DNA from: Branchipolynoe longqiensis
Taxonomy: Eukaryota; Annelida; Polychaeta; Phyllodocida; Polynoidae
NCBI GenBank assembly: GCA_030323885.1
Contig: CM059186.1
Coordinates: 22,773,849 to 22,837,848, forward strand
Length of the DNA stretch: 64,000 bases
Direction: 5' to 3'
The stretch's first letter is position 1; each line of letters starts with the position of its first letter. Made by a program: the position numbers and the translations under genes. Below, in pieces: positions 20,658 to 30,722 of this stretch. Below the pieces are notes generated by a model. It did no database searches and was not told the origin of the DNA. It saw nothing but the letters and a program-made list of their open reading frames with translations.

Positions 20658-21220
20658 GTCTTACGTCCTAGCAACATATAAGGTCATATCAGGACGGGTA
20701 CCGACTTGTGACGGTGTGCAGTAATGTCGGCTTTATTTATGCTTTATAGTGCCATCGCACTGGACTGGGTCATTGTCACCATGATCCAATTTCCCACTCA
20801 TTCTTATGTCCTAGCAACATTTAAGGTTATATCAGGAAGAGTATCGACTTGTGACAGTGTGCAGTGATGGCGGATTTAGTTATAGTGCTGCCCCACTGGA
20901 GGACCGGGCCGCAAGCACCACTATCCAATATCCCTCTCTGTTTGTTTCTTTGTTTCTTTGTTTGTTTAGCGACTCCCAGCACAAAAAGTAAGCATCGATT
21001 ATTGGGGGTCATATCCCTCTCAGTAACTCGTGGGATTCGAACCTAGTGCTTGAACCCTGGTTGAGTTAAATCAATGCTTTGAAAATGTATACTTGTCACT
21101 ACTTAGCTTTCCTGATACTGAGCTAACCAAGTCCTTTTCTTATCCTAGTAATGCCGAGCGCCAGGCTAGATAGCGACAAGTATAAATGGTATAAGTCATT
21201 GGTTTGACTCGGCCTGGATT
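20658..21220 (-). repeat. Three SINE-A pieces and a LINE tail scrap
   Basis: Tail and body pieces at 20658-20800 and 20803-20936, then a (TGTTTGTTTCTT)-type run with the AGCACAAAAAGTAAGCATCG LINE-end fragment (20937-21010), then further SINE-A head and body sequence to 21220. Confidence 0.6.
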
Positions 21221-21243
21221 ACACTTAAAAACATTGTAATTAA

Positions 21244-21590
21244 AGTTGCATAGTCCGATGAAAACATCAAATTTTCGAAACCAAAACACTTATATAAACA
21301 TAATTCTACGTATTCAACTTAGATACTGGTGCACCTATTAAGCATGTTTTGCTGCATAAAAGGTCGTAATAAGTCAATTTAATAGAACCTGTTACGACTG
21401 AAGTCTATGTTGCCAGAGTTTTGGTATGCTTGCCAAAATTAATTTAGTATGTTTTGACGTCAAATATCTCCAAAGTTAGCCATTTAAAATATAAATTACT
21501 TCAAACTAAACTGATATAGACTATAATGATTAGCATAGTGTATTTATCTCAGAAAATGTCAGAAATTCAAAAGCATCAGACTATGCAACT
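21244..21590. mobile_element. MITE-1 (TTAA family)
   Basis: Complete, flanked by TTAA at 21240-21243 and 21591-21594. Confidence 0.85.
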
Positions 21591-21877
21591 TTAATTAGGG
21601 TTGATATGGCCGATGCTAATTAAGGGTTGTTGCATCTTTAATCTTAATAATAGGGGTGTTTTTTTCTCCGTACAGAGCTGGATCAGCTTTGAGAGCCCGA
21701 AGAGAACGTTGCGGGATTAGGAGGATGACAAACTGCTCTGCGGTTCTCACCCCATCGTGCGCCGCCCACCACTGCTTATTTTCTGTAATAGTATCTCCAC
21801 TATGGTGACTTCAAAGAAGTCAAGCAGCCATACAGTACTGGTGTTTGGTTTGGTATATATGTACTATATAATTTATG

Positions 21878-22030
21878 GCGTGGAATGACAATACAACACA
21901 ATATTTTAGGGGTATGGAGGCGAGGGGTGGGGGGGGGGGGGGGGGGGGGGGGGTTGATGCAAGGCAATGCAATGGTAAAGGATAAGAGGAAAGTGGTACG
22001 GACCCGTCAGCTCAACCAGCGCCATATTGT
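21878..22030. repeat. Dispersed G-rich repeat, copy 2
   Basis: Same family as 18800-18960. Here the G run is about 24 nt. Confidence 0.6.
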
Positions 22031-22032
22031 AT

Positions 22033-22043
22033 TGTATATATAT

Positions 22044-22075
<32 letters not shown>

Positions 22076-22078
22076 TGA
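22033..22078. repeat. (TA)n microsatellite
   Basis: Alternating TA with small interruptions. Confidence 0.85.
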
Positions 22079-22089
22079 GGCTTTGCATA

Positions 22090-22440
22090 TCAGCAAGATC
22101 GCCCCTCCTGACATGACCTTAAATGTTGCTAGGTCGTAAAACCTTAAGTCATATGGGGATGAGGAGTATCGACTTGTGCCAGTGTGCGCTGGTGGCGGCT
22201 TTATAGTGTTGCCCCATTGGATAACAGTAATCAGTTGGCACAATGGCCTAATACTCCACTCAGTCGCGGTATCTTAATGCAAATGAACCAACGGCGTCTT
22301 GTTCTAATCAAGTAGCGACAAGCGCCCGGTCAAAGGTCAAAAACAGGTGTCAATTTTGGAAGTCTTTGGTTGGACTCGGTTGGGGATTAATCGCATGACC
22401 TCCCGTGCAGGAAGCAGGCGCTCTACCCACTCGGCGACCG
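22090..22440 (-). repeat. SINE-A, diverged, type 2 head
   Basis: Contains a partly inverted tail at 22090-22160, a recognisable body, and a head at the right end. Confidence 0.6.
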
Positions 22441-22447
22441 GACGCGG

Positions 22448-23100
22448 CACCCGGATCGGTAGATCTGGAGTTCAATTCCCGGTCGATTCAAATCAATGAC
22501 TTACAAAATGGATACTTGTCGCTTCCTAACCTGGCGCTCAGCATTAAAGTTGCATAGTCCGATGAAGCATACAATTTTCAAAAACAAAACACTTACCTAG
22601 ATTTGATTCTACATATTTATCTTAGATACTGGTACAGTTATTAAGCATGTGTTGTCACATAGAAGGGCATGGGGAGTCAATTTAATAGAACCTGTTGTTG
22701 CATAAGCCTATGGCATCAGAATTTTGGTGTGCTTGCCAAAATTAATTTGGCATGTTGTCACTTCAAATATCTCCAAAGTTAGCCATTTAAACTAAAGGTT
22801 ACTGCAACATAAGGTAAAGTAGCTTATAATGATCAAGTTAATGTATTTATCTCAGAAAATGACAGAAACTCAAAGCCATCGGACTATGCAACTTTAATAA
22901 TAGGATAGGGCAAAGACTGGTTAGCTCAGCGTCAGGATAGTGTGACTGAGTTGGATATCGGGTCACGGTGATGACAGCCTGTTTTCCCAGTGGGGCAGAA
23001 CTATAAAGTCGCCATGAGTATGCACTGTCACAAGTTGGTACCCATCCTGATATGACCATAGATGTTGCCAGGACATAAAACTCCAACAACCAACCCACCC
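22448..23100 (+). repeat. SINE-A split by a MITE-1 insertion
   Basis: The SINE body breaks at GCATTAA (22547) and resumes at 22898 (AATAGGATAGGGC). The TTAA lies in the normal SINE sequence, so the MITE came later. Confidence 0.85.
22548..22893. mobile_element. MITE-1 inside SINE-A
   Basis: Complete element flanked by TTAA (22544-22547, 22894-22897). Confidence 0.88.
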
Positions 23101-23570
23101 ATTCGGCCATTTCGTCTAGTTGTAAATTGTCGATATAGCCATGTATTACTAGTCCCGATCCTCGATTGCAGGTGTTTGTAGTTAAAAGAATTTAAAGAAC
23201 CATAATATTATGTAAGTAGCATTACTGCAGAGAATGAGTGAACTTGACAGATCCCTGTCATCCCAAGTGTTGTCGAGATGCGGATGAAATTATTCCACTA
23301 ACTTAACATTTAATACTAAGTTAATTGCATCAGTTTCTCTAGTTTCATTCTGCATATTTCTTACACTCAATAGAAGTAGCAAAATGCTAATTTTCTCTGA
23401 ATGTGCTCTGTGTCTCTGCTTAAAGGCAACAAAACTCTTTTTTTGTGTATAAATTCATGGTTATGTGATGATACTAAAATATGATCACGCCCCGATATAA
23501 TACTGTGTCGATTATCACACGTATGGGGTCGTTTTGATGTCATATTCATTGATTCTCGCACTGCTGTTGA
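23101..23570. other. Intergenic stretch, no gene seen
   Basis: Nothing recognised. Confidence 0.35.
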
Positions 23571-23595
23571 CCAGACAAGATGGCCGAATGAGTTG
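23571..23595 (+). repeat. SINE-A head fragment
   Basis: CCAGACAAGATGGCCGAATG, stopped by SINE-E. The same head sequence resumes at 24162. Confidence 0.6.
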
Positions 23596-24100
23596 GTATG
23601 CAGGTATTGCAGGTATTGCAATACCTCAGGGAGTTTGACGCCCCTGCCCTGCAGAGTTGTAAACCACTGGTATGCAGGTATTGCAGGTATTGCAATACCT
23701 CAGGGAGTTTGACGCCCCTGCCCTGCAGAGTTGTAAACCACTGCCTTGTGGTACAGGTTCTTGACAGAACCGAAGGCTAAGGGAGCAAACCCTAAACAGA
23801 AAATCATGTCACTGTGGCAGCATTAAGGGCGGTTGATGTATGGAACTCCCAACATCTCCCGACCAGCCACTGCAGGGACAAATAGTTTTGCGCCTGTCTT
23901 GACATGTTCTTGCCGGTGTGAAACCTCTATTTGCTCCCCTAGAGAGTGCCGCTGGTAACTTGCAAAAGCCAGCAGCACTTCAACACTTTTGCAGGCAGCT
24001 TTCATGAAATGTACAACCACAAATGGAGAGCGGCAGTCAAGTAATGAAAGCAGTCTTTGTTGCATCGCGACCGACAGCATGATGATGATGATGACGTTGT
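23596..24100 (+). mobile_element. SINE-E: headless retroposon with RTE-like LINE tail
   Basis: Starts GTATGCAGGTATTGCAGG. Its first about 73 bp are duplicated in tandem (23596 and 23669). It ends in a tail (GTAATGAAAGCAGTCTTTG to (ATG)n) shared with the LINE at 29909-30354. A 436-bp relative on the minus strand at 39453-39893 starts at the same point, so the 5' end is defined. No tRNA-like head is visible. Confidence 0.7.
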
Positions 24101-24154
24101 TCGTAATGAATGCCACAGTATGTGGTGATGTCTGGGAACTTGCACTTTGTATGA

Positions 24155-24472
24155 ACAGGACGGCCGAATGAGTTGAGCGTCTGTCGCCCGTTTTGGAAGA
24201 TCAGGGGATTCAAACCATGGTAGACTTAAAAATTGATACTTGTCGCTTCCTGGCCAGGCGCTTGGCATTATTAGGATAGAGCAAGGATGGCTTGGCTCAG
24301 TGTCTGGATAATGTGACTGAGTAGGATATCAGGTCATGGTGCTGGTGACCTGGTCTCCCAGTGGAGCAGCACTACAATTATAAAGTTGCCATGAGTGTGC
24401 AGCGTCACAAGTCGGTGCCTGTCCTGATATGACCTTAGATGTTGCCAGTAGGTAAAACTTCAACAACCAAAA
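24155..24472 (+). repeat. SINE-A, type 1 head
   Basis: Head, body and tail present. May be the right part of the SINE broken at 23595. Confidence 0.78.
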
Positions 24473-24525
24473 AAACACTGCATTTTGTTTTGAACCATGC
24501 GTAATGTGGGGCGGTCTTTAGTGTT

Positions 24526-24592
<67 letters not shown>

Positions 24593-24600
24593 GTGTGCGT
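24526..24600. repeat. (GT)n microsatellite
   Basis: Nearly pure GT dinucleotides. Confidence 0.93.
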
Positions 24601-25228
24601 GCGGGAAGAGGGAGGCGGCATTCAAATGGTTTTGCAGCAGTAAAAGTACATTCGGCGGATGCAAGATCAAAGTCACAATGAATCACATTTCTACCAAGCC
24701 ATCCCATCCACCCACCAGCCAGGTAATTAAGTGTACGATTGTGCTTTCCTAAGCCCGTCATTGGTAATTGATTATTTAAACACACACAATGTTAATGAAT
24801 GAGTGTCCAAATAAGAAACCCAGTGAGCCCATTTGGATTTATATTGAAAGCAAACAGTGTCGTTAATTGAAGATTAGCGTTAGAATGAAACTAAAGACCT
24901 ACTTGGTGGATTTAAAGAATATGCACTGACCATACTGCTTTTGTTTGAATGCCGGAGGTGCAGACAGACTCGATTTAAAGGGAATTTCATACCTTGTCTT
25001 GCACAGCTAAAATTATTAAGTAGATATGTGTGTATGTAATAATATATGTATATTTACATATATATATATATGTATATATATGTATACATACATATATATA
25101 CATATATACACATATATATCTGTATATATATATATATGTATATATATGTATATATATATATATGTATATATACACGTGTATGAATGTATTGTGTAAATGT
25201 AGCTAATAAAAAGTTTTCTACGGTGATC
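24601..25228. other. Intergenic, with TA/ATGT microsatellite
   Basis: TA-rich repeats at 25029-25180. No gene recognised. Confidence 0.4.
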
Positions 25229-26020
25229 ATGTCATGGGGGTGATGAAAATGGAAAAATATTGCACCTGGGGCAGGCTTTTTTCTAACCCACACTTCCGGC
25301 AATTCCTGGGATAGTGTACTAACCATTAACTTACCTATGCTCCCTAATGCAATCACCCTATCCATGACTACCTGTCTATGTGGCTCCTTGCCTAAGAGGT
25401 CAGTGCAGTCTATTACATTTGTCTCAATTCAGTGGTTCACATCCATAAGTTGTTCAATGCTTACAATTATATAGGCCTACATACAAGCAAACCAGACGGG
25501 ATGGCTGAATGAGTTAGAGCGTCCGTCTCCTGTGCTGGTAGATCGTGGGGTCGTGTGTTCGAACACTGGTCGAGTCAAACCAATGACTTAAAAATTGATA
25601 CTTGTCGCTTCCTAGCCAAGCGCTCGGCATTATTAGGACAGGGCAAGGACTGGTGTGCTCAGTGTCAGGATAATGTGACTGAGTGGGACACCAGGGCATG
25701 GTGCTGGTGGCCTGGTTTCCCAGTGGGAGAGCACTATAGAGTCACCATGAGTGTGCACTGTCACAAGTCGGTACCCGTCCTGATATGACCTTAGATGTTG
25801 CTAAGATGTAAAACAACAACAAACAAACAACCAAACATACAAGCAATACACTCACATACATAGGTTCAACAACCATACAACACCATAACTTGTACGGGAT
25901 CCAAGTTATGGAAACCAGTTCCATGGGGTAGTGTGGTAACCATTACACTACCTGGGCTCCCTCATGCAATTAGGGAGTGCAGCCTGAGGCTGCTTGCCTG
26001 AGCGCTTAGTGCATTTGTAA
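25229..26020 (-). repeat. SINE-C interrupted by SINE-A
   Basis: The tRNA-like SINE-C block (25229-25340) and its flank continue at 25847 after the SINE-A insertion. A further SINE-C scrap lies near 25930-25970. Confidence 0.7.
25491..25834 (+). repeat. SINE-A with exact 12-bp target duplication
   Basis: ACATACAAGCAA flanks both sides (25479-25490, 25835-25846). This fixes the SINE boundaries: start ACCAGACGGGATGGC, end in an AACAACAACAAACAAACAAC tail. The type 1 head is intact. Confidence 0.95.
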
Positions 26021-26029
26021 ATACAGTAA

Positions 26030-26152
26030 AGCCTCCTAGCCAGGCATTTGGTATTATTAGGATATGGCAAGGACTGGTTGGCTAAGTGTTAGGACAATGT
26101 GACTAAGTGGGATATCAGGTCATGGTACTGGCGGCCTGGTCTCCCAGTGGAT
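26030..26152 (+). repeat. SINE-A fragment
   Basis: Body only, from CCTCCTAGCCAGGCATTTG to TCTCCCAGTGGA. Confidence 0.7.
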
Positions 26153-26280
26153 GCTGTCTTCCATAGACTACCTATATAAATAACTGCCACGTTCGTCAGA
26201 AGTTGAATGAAAGCCTTGTCATGTTTGGATTCCCTGGTCTTGAAAACATATGCATAGACAGAATTGTTTGATGGTTTGCT

Positions 26281-26490
26281 TGTTTAGATTTTGTGTCCTA
26301 GCAATATGTAAGGTCATGTCAGGACGGGTACCGACTTGTAACAGTGTGCACCGATGGCATTTTATAGTGCTGCCCCTTTGAAATACTGGGCTGCCAGCAC
26401 CATGACCTGCTATCCCACTGAATAAAATTATCCTGATACTGAGCAAGCCAGACCTTGCCTTTTCCTATTAATGCCGATTGCCAGGCTAGG
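26281..26490 (-). repeat. SINE-A, 5' truncated
   Basis: Tail and body on the minus strand. Confidence 0.7.
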
Positions 26491-26804
26491 TGCTTGGGGG
26501 AGGGTGGATAATTCTGAGAACTAAAATATTTACACAAATAAATAGCGAATGGCAAACCTCCTAGTACACCGGGCCAAAGACTATTAGTTGACCTACTAAG
26601 ACATCATTTCCGCCACTATGTTCTGCCGTGGGAGGTGGCCATTTGTCATGAGGTCAGCGTGTGCTCAGCCAATCAGTCGGCTCCGACTGTCCATTTTGTA
26701 CACACCGCCGCCTACTGGGTGGTGGCGGTGGTGGTGGGCTACACTGAGCATCACAGAATGCTGAATATAACGCTATGGAGGTCGTGGGTCCCGACCGAGT
26801 CGTT
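26491..26804. other. Intergenic stretch, GC-richer
   Basis: Includes a CCAAT-type AGCCAATCAG at about 26666 and a GGTGGTGGCGGTGG run. No gene tied to it. Confidence 0.35.
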
Positions 26805-27187
26805 GGTTGGTTGTTGGAGTTTTACGTCTTGGCAACATCTAAGGTCATAGCAGTGATGCCGTGATATAATAGGATCTGTTGGTTGGTTGTTGGGGTTTTA
26901 CATCCTGCAACATCTCAGGTCATATCAGGATGGGTACCGACTTGTGACAGTGCGCACTCATGGTGACTGGGAAACCAGGACACTGGCACCATGACCCGAT
27001 GTGCCACTCCGTCACATTATCCTGACACTAAGCCAACCAGTCCTTCTATCCTAATAATGCCAAGCGCCTCGCTAGGAAGCGACAAGTATCCATTTAGTAT
27101 GTCATTGGTTTGACTCGACTGGGAATCGAACTCCCGATCTCTCGCACAGGAGGCCTGCACTCTACGGATTCGGCCGCCACGTCCAGT
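26805..27187 (-). repeat. SINE-A tail scrap and full-length SINE-A, type 2 head
   Basis: A tail piece (26805-26857) is followed by a complete minus-strand copy (26881-27187) ending in rc of ACTGGACGTGGCGGCCG. Confidence 0.8.
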
Positions 27188-27190
27188 GAA

Positions 27191-27923
27191 TAGACTACAT
27201 GGCCATTGCAGCGGCATGGTGCATTGTGGGATGCGTCAAAGCAAAAAAAATCTGCGAGAAGCACATGGCACATGCTAATACACAGCTATGAAATGTGCTA
27301 GTTTCAGCTCATCTCAGCTCTTGTTTGAAAAATAGAACACTAACTAAACAAATTTATATAATAAATTAAGATATTAATCTTTTATCCAGCATTGCATTTA
27401 GATCAATATATTCAGCACATCTTATAGACAAATCTGGGCACTCAGACTAGTGTTAGAGCCATAGCCAGAGTCAGTTTTCCTTATTTTATTCATGTTTTTA
27501 TTTATATCCTATGGTTAATGACATATGTAGAAATAGAAAATGAGTAGGGTTAATCAGATATTGGTTATATATTTCTTTGAAACAGGTTTTTGTTGACACA
27601 TTTGACATTTTAATATTTAAAACAAGAATTACTTATGTTTAATCAATGGTGATGCAAACATCAGCCTGTAAGGTGACTGAAATTGTATTTTCTTAGCTCA
27701 AAATGCTTAATTATGGAGAGTTGTGTCTTAAACATATTCATTATATTATTATATTGCATCCATCCATCCATGTTTGTGCCAAATTGTTATGTATTTTGAT
27801 TAATTTTGAATAAAATCAAAGTTTTGCCCTACGCGTATCAACAAACTCAATGGCTGTACACCTTTGCTTTCCTGCCAGCGCCGGTTTCAGCGTGTGCGCA
27901 GTCGGAACGGTGATCTAGTCTAT
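27191..27923 (+). mobile_element. TAGACTACATC-family MITE, copy A
   Basis: Ends TAGACTACATGGCCATTGC and, reversed, TATAGACTAGATCACCG. Interior is AT-rich and noncoding. Two relatives lie at 56762 (same strand) and 57982 (opposite strand). Confidence 0.75.
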
Positions 27924-28083
27924 AGAATCTGTTGTCCACGGTGAGTTGTTCATGCGAATTGTTATTAAATTCCGTGAAGATGTGGTTCATTCTGTTCATG
28001 TAGGTCTCAGTTAACCTCTTCCGGGAGGAAAACAGGGAATGGATTGAATAAATGAAAGCAGGAGCCAAGAACCAGATCATAAA
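27924..28083 (-). CDS. Possible coding fragment, unknown
   Basis: Between MITE A and a SINE tail, 53 codons are open on the minus strand from an ATG (28078-28080). They start with a hydrophobic MIWFLAPAFIYSIHSLFSS and continue SRKRLTETYMNRMNHIF, which resembles a signal peptide plus mature start. The frame runs into the MITE. No splice partner found. Confidence 0.25.
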
Positions 28084-28088
28084 GGATG

Positions 28089-28144
28089 ACCCGGTCCTGA
28101 TATGACATTAGATGTTGCTAGGACGTAAAACAACAACAAACAAG
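28089..28144 (+). repeat. SINE-A tail fragment
   Basis: Last about 55 nt with AACAACAACAAACAAGG tail. Confidence 0.75.
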
Positions 28145-28275
28145 GAAAACTAAAGGATGCCCGAACCGACAGAAACTACCTGAACGCGACTAAACATACG
28201 TGAGCTTGTTTGCAGTTGGTTCTCGTCAGATGGCGCCACCGGGACCTAAGAAACCGCTGCCGTTTCCCAGCTTAA

Positions 28276-28611
28276 AGTTGTATAGTCCGATCGTTTTGAC
28301 TATCTGTAATTTGTCTAAGATGAATATATTAGATTGATCACTATTATCTACTTTGCATTAGTTTAAAGTTACGTTTATTTTAAATGGTAATCTTTTGAGA
28401 TATTTGAAGTGCAAACATGGCAAGCACGCCAAAAACTCTGACACCATAGGCTTCAATAGTAACAGGTTCTATTAAGTTGACTTATTATCCCATTCTATGC
28501 GGCAAAACATGCTTAATAAGTGGCCCAGTATCTCAGTTAGATATGTAGATTGAAAGCTAGATAATTGTTTTTTGGTTTTGAAAATTGGATATTTGATCGG
28601 ACTATGCAGCT
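28276..28611. mobile_element. MITE-1 (TTAA family)
   Basis: Flanked by TTAA at 28272-28275 and 28612-28615. Confidence 0.85.
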
Positions 28612-28653
28612 TTAAGTCTTCATATCTGATTGTGTCACTTGCACAGTGCAGTA

Positions 28654-29088
28654 GAGTTCAGGCGTAATGTAATTTAAATAAAATATTTTACCTGAAAATA
28701 ATTGTAATTCTCATTTTAATTCCACTTTTCATATTATCACATGATTATGGAGCAATCAACAAAAATAGAGGGAATATAAACAAATTAACTGTTTGAAGAT
28801 TTGATTCCATTGTTTATCTCCATTTTTGGATTGCCGTTTACGTGGTTTTGTTGCACCTGCTGTTCAGGCGCAGAACCCCGTGAACGCCAATCCAAAAATG
28901 GTATTAAGATAACAGATTTCTACCTGAAGGTAATTTTAATTCTCACTAATTCCACTTCGCTTGTGATGATATAGTTATGGAACAATAAACAACAAAAAAT
29001 AGGAAAATAAACCTTTTGAAGGTTTGACTCCAATGCTTATCTAAATTTTTGGATTGGCGTTTACAGGGTTTTGCACCTGAATTCTTCA
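28654..29088. mobile_element. Two MITEs of the TTCAGGCGCAAAAC family, back to back
   Basis: Copies at about 28654-28862 and 28862-29088 share the central GTTCAGGCGCAGAACC. Both have CCAATCCAAAAATG next to the ends. Confidence 0.68.
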
Positions 29089-29551
29089 TATCTTCAGTCA
29101 TCCCTGTGCTTGGCGAATCCTTTATATGCAGGAACCTACTCAATGTACACATTTGCCTTATTTGAAGTGTCCCTACTATGACATGATATCTGCTATGTCA
29201 GAGCAATATTGGTATCTGTGTTGAATCGTCCTTTGAAGACAGGAACTACTGTACCGGTAAGGGTATGGGTGAATAATAAACTTTTGCAGTGAGGGAAGAC
29301 CCATAAAGAAACCCAATGTGGCACACTGCAAACTAATCAGGCTGAGAATCGATTGCAACATAACATAGATATGGTATATTATAACAACAACAAAATTACA
29401 GAAGAATAATGCCTGGGGAAATTGGCTTTCAAGTTATTTCTTGATACACAATTTCCGTAAACAACCATTCTGTATCTCAATCATTGTATTGTGATGAATA
29501 TCAACAACAACAAAATCACAAAAAATAATACCTGGGGAAATTGGCTTTCAA
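29089..29551. other. Intergenic stretch with a duplicated segment
   Basis: AACAACAACAAAAT(/C)ACA through GGGGAAATTGGCTTTCAA occurs at 29381-29434 and again at 29500-29551. No gene recognised. Confidence 0.5.
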
Positions 29552-29884
29552 AAAGAAAGCTTGTTTTATTTAATGACACCTCTAGAGCGCGTTGATTTTT
29601 ATCATTGGCTTTTGGACATATGGCCATTCTGGCATATATTCTTTTAGGAAACCCGCTGCCACCACATATGCTAATCTTTCCGATAAGCAGCAAGGGGTCT
29701 TTTATATGCACTTTCCCACAGACAGGACAGCACATACCACAGCCTTTGATGAACCAGTTGTGGACCACTATTTGGAACGGAAAATAGCCCAAACTGCAAA
29801 TGGGTCTACTGAGCAGGATCGATTGGATGAGCCACACCTTCACTGGTGGACACTCTACCACCTGAGCTACCCTCATCCTGCTCC
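29552..29884 (-). repeat. SINE-B with exact 14-bp target duplication
   Basis: AAATTGGCTTTCAA flanks both sides (29538-29551, 29885-29898). Read on the minus strand it begins with a tRNA-like head whose A box is TAGCTCAGGTGGTAGAGTG and ends in an A/T-rich tail. The 3' part (rc of CTCTAGAGCGCGTTGATT) is shared with 30745, 38190 and 54100. Confidence 0.88.
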
Positions 29885-29908
29885 AAATTGGCTTTCAAGT
29901 CATTTCCT

Positions 29909-30354
29909 CATCATCATCATGCTGTCAGTCACGATGTGACAAAGACTGCTTTCATTACTTGACTGTCACTCTCCATTTAGCTTTGTGTTGTGAGAATGAT
30001 GTCCATGAGTCGGTCTTAATGTCTCTCAGCTTCAGGTTTCTCTTGATGGTATCCTTGAACCAGAGACGAGGGCACCCTCTCTTTCTGTAACCAGAAGACA
30101 GTTGAGAGTAGAGGATCTGCTTTGGTAGCATGTCTGATGACATCCGCATGAGGTGCCCAGTCCACCGGAGATTCTTTTTGATCAGAAGATCTTCCATAGG
30201 GGGCAGCCCTGTCCGTTCAAGTATTTCCTTATTTGTCACTTTGTCCTTCCAGGTTAGCCCCATGATCGAATGCAGATGTCGCATCATGAAGGCATGCAGC
30301 TTTTTCACCTGTCATCTGTACACTGTCCAGGCCTCGGCTCCGTATAGTAGGGTG
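29909..30354 (-). mobile_element. RTE-like LINE, 5'-truncated, with 10-bp target duplication
   Basis: GTCATTTCCT lies on both sides (29899-29908, 30355-30364). The minus strand encodes the last 117 residues of a LINE polyprotein (30308-29955) with the signature RWTGHLMRMSSDMLPKQILY and a KRGCPRLWFKDTIKRNLK block, as found at the C-terminus of RTE-type endonuclease-reverse transcriptases. After the stop comes a short 3' region ending in an ATG-triplet repeat. Everything upstream, including the catalytic domains, is missing. Confidence 0.78.
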
Positions 30355-30411
30355 GTCATTTCCTAATACATACATATTTTGTATAAACAACCATCCCACA
30401 TCCAACATCCT

Positions 30412-30722
30412 CTAGAGATTCCCATCGCACTTTGCGCGCGACAGGAAGCATGGGTTCCGGTTGACCACGTGCTTCTTCTGGCTGTACGAATGTCGCTGGT
30501 GGTCAGGTGACCAGTCGATCAGTCCCGCTGCCCTCAGGAGACGCTCATTGTCATTGCAGAAGTTGCTGAGGACGCCGATGGTGGCAGGGCAGGGGATGCC
30601 GAACACCATCATGGACGGCTTCTTCCACAGGTTGTCGTTCTCGTCCGACAGAATGCACAGGTTGTAGTTGCAGTTGGACTTGTCCCCGGGCCGACACACC
30701 ACGTCGCCGGGCGTCCTGCAGC
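30412..30722 (-). CDS. Exon 3 of the secreted-protein gene (eight-Cys domain)
   Basis: Acceptor TTTGTAG (30729-30723). Encodes GCRTPGDVVCRPGDKSNC and further Cys at spaced positions, with NLC, IPC, NFC, NPC and AKC contexts, then stop TAG at 30414-30412. GC-rich codons stand out from the AT-rich flanks, which supports selection on the protein. Confidence 0.75.

Noticed and set aside
24435..24785. Thr/His repeat frame
   Set aside because: Arises from the (GT)n microsatellite.
25494..25790. Repeated short frames containing phrases such as DTCRFLAKRSALLGQGKDW
   Set aside because: The same phrases recur wherever SINE-A lies; they are translations of the SINE body.
29605..29940. Coding frames of 60-115 codons in SINE-B
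   Set aside because: Equivalent frames recur at 30745 and 54104; they are translations of the SINE.
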